The notes beneath the pieces were generated by a model. That model ran no database searches and was not told where the DNA came from. It saw nothing but the letters and a program-made list of their open reading frames with translations. A DNA stretch of 64,000 bases from NCBI RefSeq assembly GCF_965204935.1, contig NZ_CBDBFO010000002.1. One strand, 5' to 3'. Positions 62,795 through 64,000 of the stretch are shown one piece after another. Each line of letters begins with the position of its first letter. Positions within the stretch are counted from its first letter, which is position 1. The DNA comes from Hoeflea_A sp965204935 (GTDB lineage: Bacteria; Pseudomonadota; Alphaproteobacteria; Rhizobiales; Rhizobiaceae). Made by a program: the position numbers and the translations under genes.

Positions 62795-63211
62795 CTATGT
62801 TTTGCGCTCCTCCACGAAGGTGCGCACCAGGCAGACAACATTCAGCGCGGCCAGAATTCCTTCGATGACCGCTGGCCTCAGCAAGCTGGCATCCGGCACC
62901 CCGTCGGCGACCAGGCTGATGGATCGTCCGAGAACAACGCCAACGAATATGACGCTGACAACGACGAATGACGTCAACCGAAAACGCGGTTTGACGATGC
63001 CGAGAAAGGCCACGACTCCCGCCAGCAGCATCGATGCTCCCAGGCCCCTGATCTCGCTGGCCAGTTCGATGTGACGGTCCAGTGTGTTCCCGGCAGTCTC
63101 AAAGTAGGACTGCAAAAACACGGCCGCCGACGGATTTATCAACCGCATTGTGCAGGCATGAATCAAAGCCAAACCGGAAAGCGCCAGGACGATATTATTG
63201 ATGATTTTCAT
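62795..63211 (-). CDS. DUF4345 membrane protein
   Basis: A 138-residue protein with four hydrophobic segments (NNIVLALSGLALIHACTMRL, GASMLLAGVVAFLGIV, TSFVVVSVIFVGVVLGRSIS, AVIEGILAALNVVCLV). DUF4345 proteins are small four-helix membrane proteins, usually divergent from a TetR regulator, as here. Function unknown. The promoter upstream carries an inverted-repeat operator. The neighbouring TetR is broken, so this gene may now be expressed without control. Confidence 0.8.
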   Translation of the reverse strand: MKIINNIVLALSGLALIHACTMRLINPSAAVFLQSYFETAGNTLDRHIELASEIRGLGASMLLAGVVAFLGIVKPRFRLTSFVVVSVIFVGVVLGRSISLVADGVPDASLLRPAVIEGILAALNVVCLVRTFVEERKT

Positions 63212-63268
63212 TTGTTTGCCCCTGTTTTCGGGTGTTGAACGTCACGGAGCGAGTTGCATGCGAAATTT

Positions 63269-63318
63269 ATCTGATCACTGTTCAAACTAGAATATGATCA
63301 ATGATCAGATTGTGTCAA
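63269..63318 (-). promoter_or_regulatory. promoter of the DUF4345 gene with inverted-repeat operator
   Basis: On the minus strand TTGACA (63318-63313) and TATTCT (63294-63289) are 18 bases apart. ATCTGATCACTG at 63269-63280 and its near complement at 63299-63310 match in 11 of 12 bases and overlap the promoter. This is a likely TetR operator. Confidence 0.6.
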
Positions 63319-63366
63319 CAGGTGACGTATGCTTTTGCGAGCGGCATGAAAGAAAGCGGGCTGTGA

Positions 63367-63669
63367 CGTGAGACCGAACATCAGGACGACCTGCCCGAGA
63401 CCCTGATCCAGGAAAGCGCCAGACTTCTCGCTGAAAGGGACGCTGACAAGTTCAGCATGTGTGGGGCGGCCCGCCGTGCCTGGCATCATTTCGGCAATGC
63501 GAAGGGTCTGATGAACGCGGTCGCGACTTATGGAGTTTGCGAACTCGCCACCGGAGAGGATGCAGCCTTGGGGGCGACGGATGATCCCGTTAAAATGGTC
63601 ATTGTCCTTTGCCACACCTATGGCGAGGCGGGCAAACACGATCCCGGTTGCGCCTCCATCATGTCTTGA
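63367..63669 (+). pseudogene. decayed TetR-family regulator
   Basis: The frame reads RETEHQDDLPETLIQESARL, LAERDADKFSMCGAARRAWH, HFGNAKGLMNAVATYGV, then stops at 63669. This is the TetR start and HTH, but the usual GVSHGAPY-type recognition segment is missing between AARRA and HHFG, a deletion of about seven residues. No proper start codon is in frame: a TGA at 63364 lies directly before, and one extra base there would explain it. The C-terminal half is not found in frame; some coding-like sequence in another frame runs to 63826. It is probably a remnant of the regulator of the DUF4345 gene. Confidence 0.7.
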
Positions 63670-63830
63670 CCGCATGTTCGGGATGGCGGCGACGACCGGC
63701 CTTGTGAGGCGTCATTCAACGCCTTTGGCCTATCCGGCAATGCGGCATCTCGGGTTGATCAAGGAAGAAGGGAGACCGGAGCTTATCCGCTTTGCCGTCC
63801 GCAGCGTTTTATCCGGAATGCATTGACACG

Positions 63831-64000
63831 ATGCGCGAACCCGACAAACCGTCCTCGTTCTGGCAGATTTCAGGGACGCGATTACTTTCCTTCGCGAAGG
63901 AGCCGGCGATTTTGGCGGAAATTCTGCTGGCGCGTTATACTTGCCCGACCATGTCTTTCGAAAATGAGTCGACCATATCCGTAAACGACACGGAACTTGC
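63831..64000 (+). CDS. possible start of a gene continuing beyond the window
   Basis: An ATG at 63831 opens a frame with no stop to 64000; a second in-frame ATG at 63951 (MSFENESTISVNDTELA) is preceded by TTGGCG and TATACT 18 bases apart. No family can be recognised from so short a piece, and the 63831 start may be chance. Treat as unresolved. Confidence 0.2.
   Translation, partial: MREPDKPSSFWQISGTRLLSFAKEPAILAEILLARYTCPTMSFENESTISVNDTEL

Noticed and set aside
63530..63826. 98-codon open frame after the TetR remnant
   Set aside because: It starts inside the TetR remnant in another frame, has no recognised domain and probably results from decay.

Overview
The window reads as a chromosomal segment of an alphaproteobacterium, most likely from the Rhizobiales (Hyphomicrobiales). 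I infer this from the high G+C, dense coding, the Der/YfgM pairing, a BacA/SbmA-type transporter, NnrU, YbfB-type MFS and GTG/TTG starts. No rRNA, tRNA, CRISPR array or phage is visible. Two insertion sequences (one IS1380-type, one IS200-type) and several freshly broken genes show ongoing decay.

Layout. 0-9 kb: a cut-off secreted protein, a large GT-C-like membrane protein, der with its TPR partner, a complete IS1380 element that landed on the stop codon of nnrU, a DksA/TraR-type protein, and a polysaccharide deacetylase split by an IS200-type element. 9-18 kb: bacA, an MFS exporter, an ArsR-SRPBCC gene with a one-base frameshift followed by a DUF899 gene, a Cpx-like two-component system with two CpxP/Spy-like genes that each carry an exact GTAAA-N5-GTAAA box, and a Xre/RES toxin-antitoxin pair whose toxin has an in-frame amber codon. 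18-31 kb: aconitase-X subunits plus an amino-acid permease, an extradiol-dioxygenase-like gene, and a five-gene operon (asparagine synthase, acyl carrier protein, AMP ligase, NAD synthetase, deacetylase) resembling an exopolysaccharide or small-molecule module. 31-40 kb: an RND efflux pair with a divergent TetR and its operator, an epimerase, an AraC regulator and a Tat-exported SDR.

40-51 kb is a coherent metal-limitation locus of about 13 genes in three transcription units. It holds three COG0523 (CobW/ZigA-like) GTPases, DUF1826, folE, hisI, a HupE-like permease, class III alcohol dehydrogenase, DsrE, amidase, a CREEGC-motif small protein and an NTF2-like protein. Three related palindromes of the Zur-box type sit in front of the three units. 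The alcohol dehydrogenase has lost two of the four structural-zinc cysteines and HisI has Asp where Cys is usual, which suits zinc-sparing paralogues.

53-59 kb holds what I consider the most novel system. An ECF sigma factor, a membrane anti-sigma factor and a secreted S8 protease form one operon, facing two tandem genes for secreted Lys/Pro-repeat proteins that end in a CxxC tail. The same bipartite promoter (TGAACCTTTT, 13 bases, GTC) precedes the sigma operon and both secreted-protein genes. The periplasmic part of the anti-sigma factor resembles the I9-type propeptide of S8 proteases, and the protease shares the Lys/Pro stretch of the two secreted proteins. I infer an autoregulated envelope or extracellular sensing circuit.

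59-64 kb: an autotransporter-type beta-barrel protein, a small Cys protein with an acidic tail, a beta-lactamase-fold protein with five N-terminal repeats like fungal polyglycine hydrolases, and a DUF4345 gene whose neighbouring TetR regulator is decayed although the operator remains.
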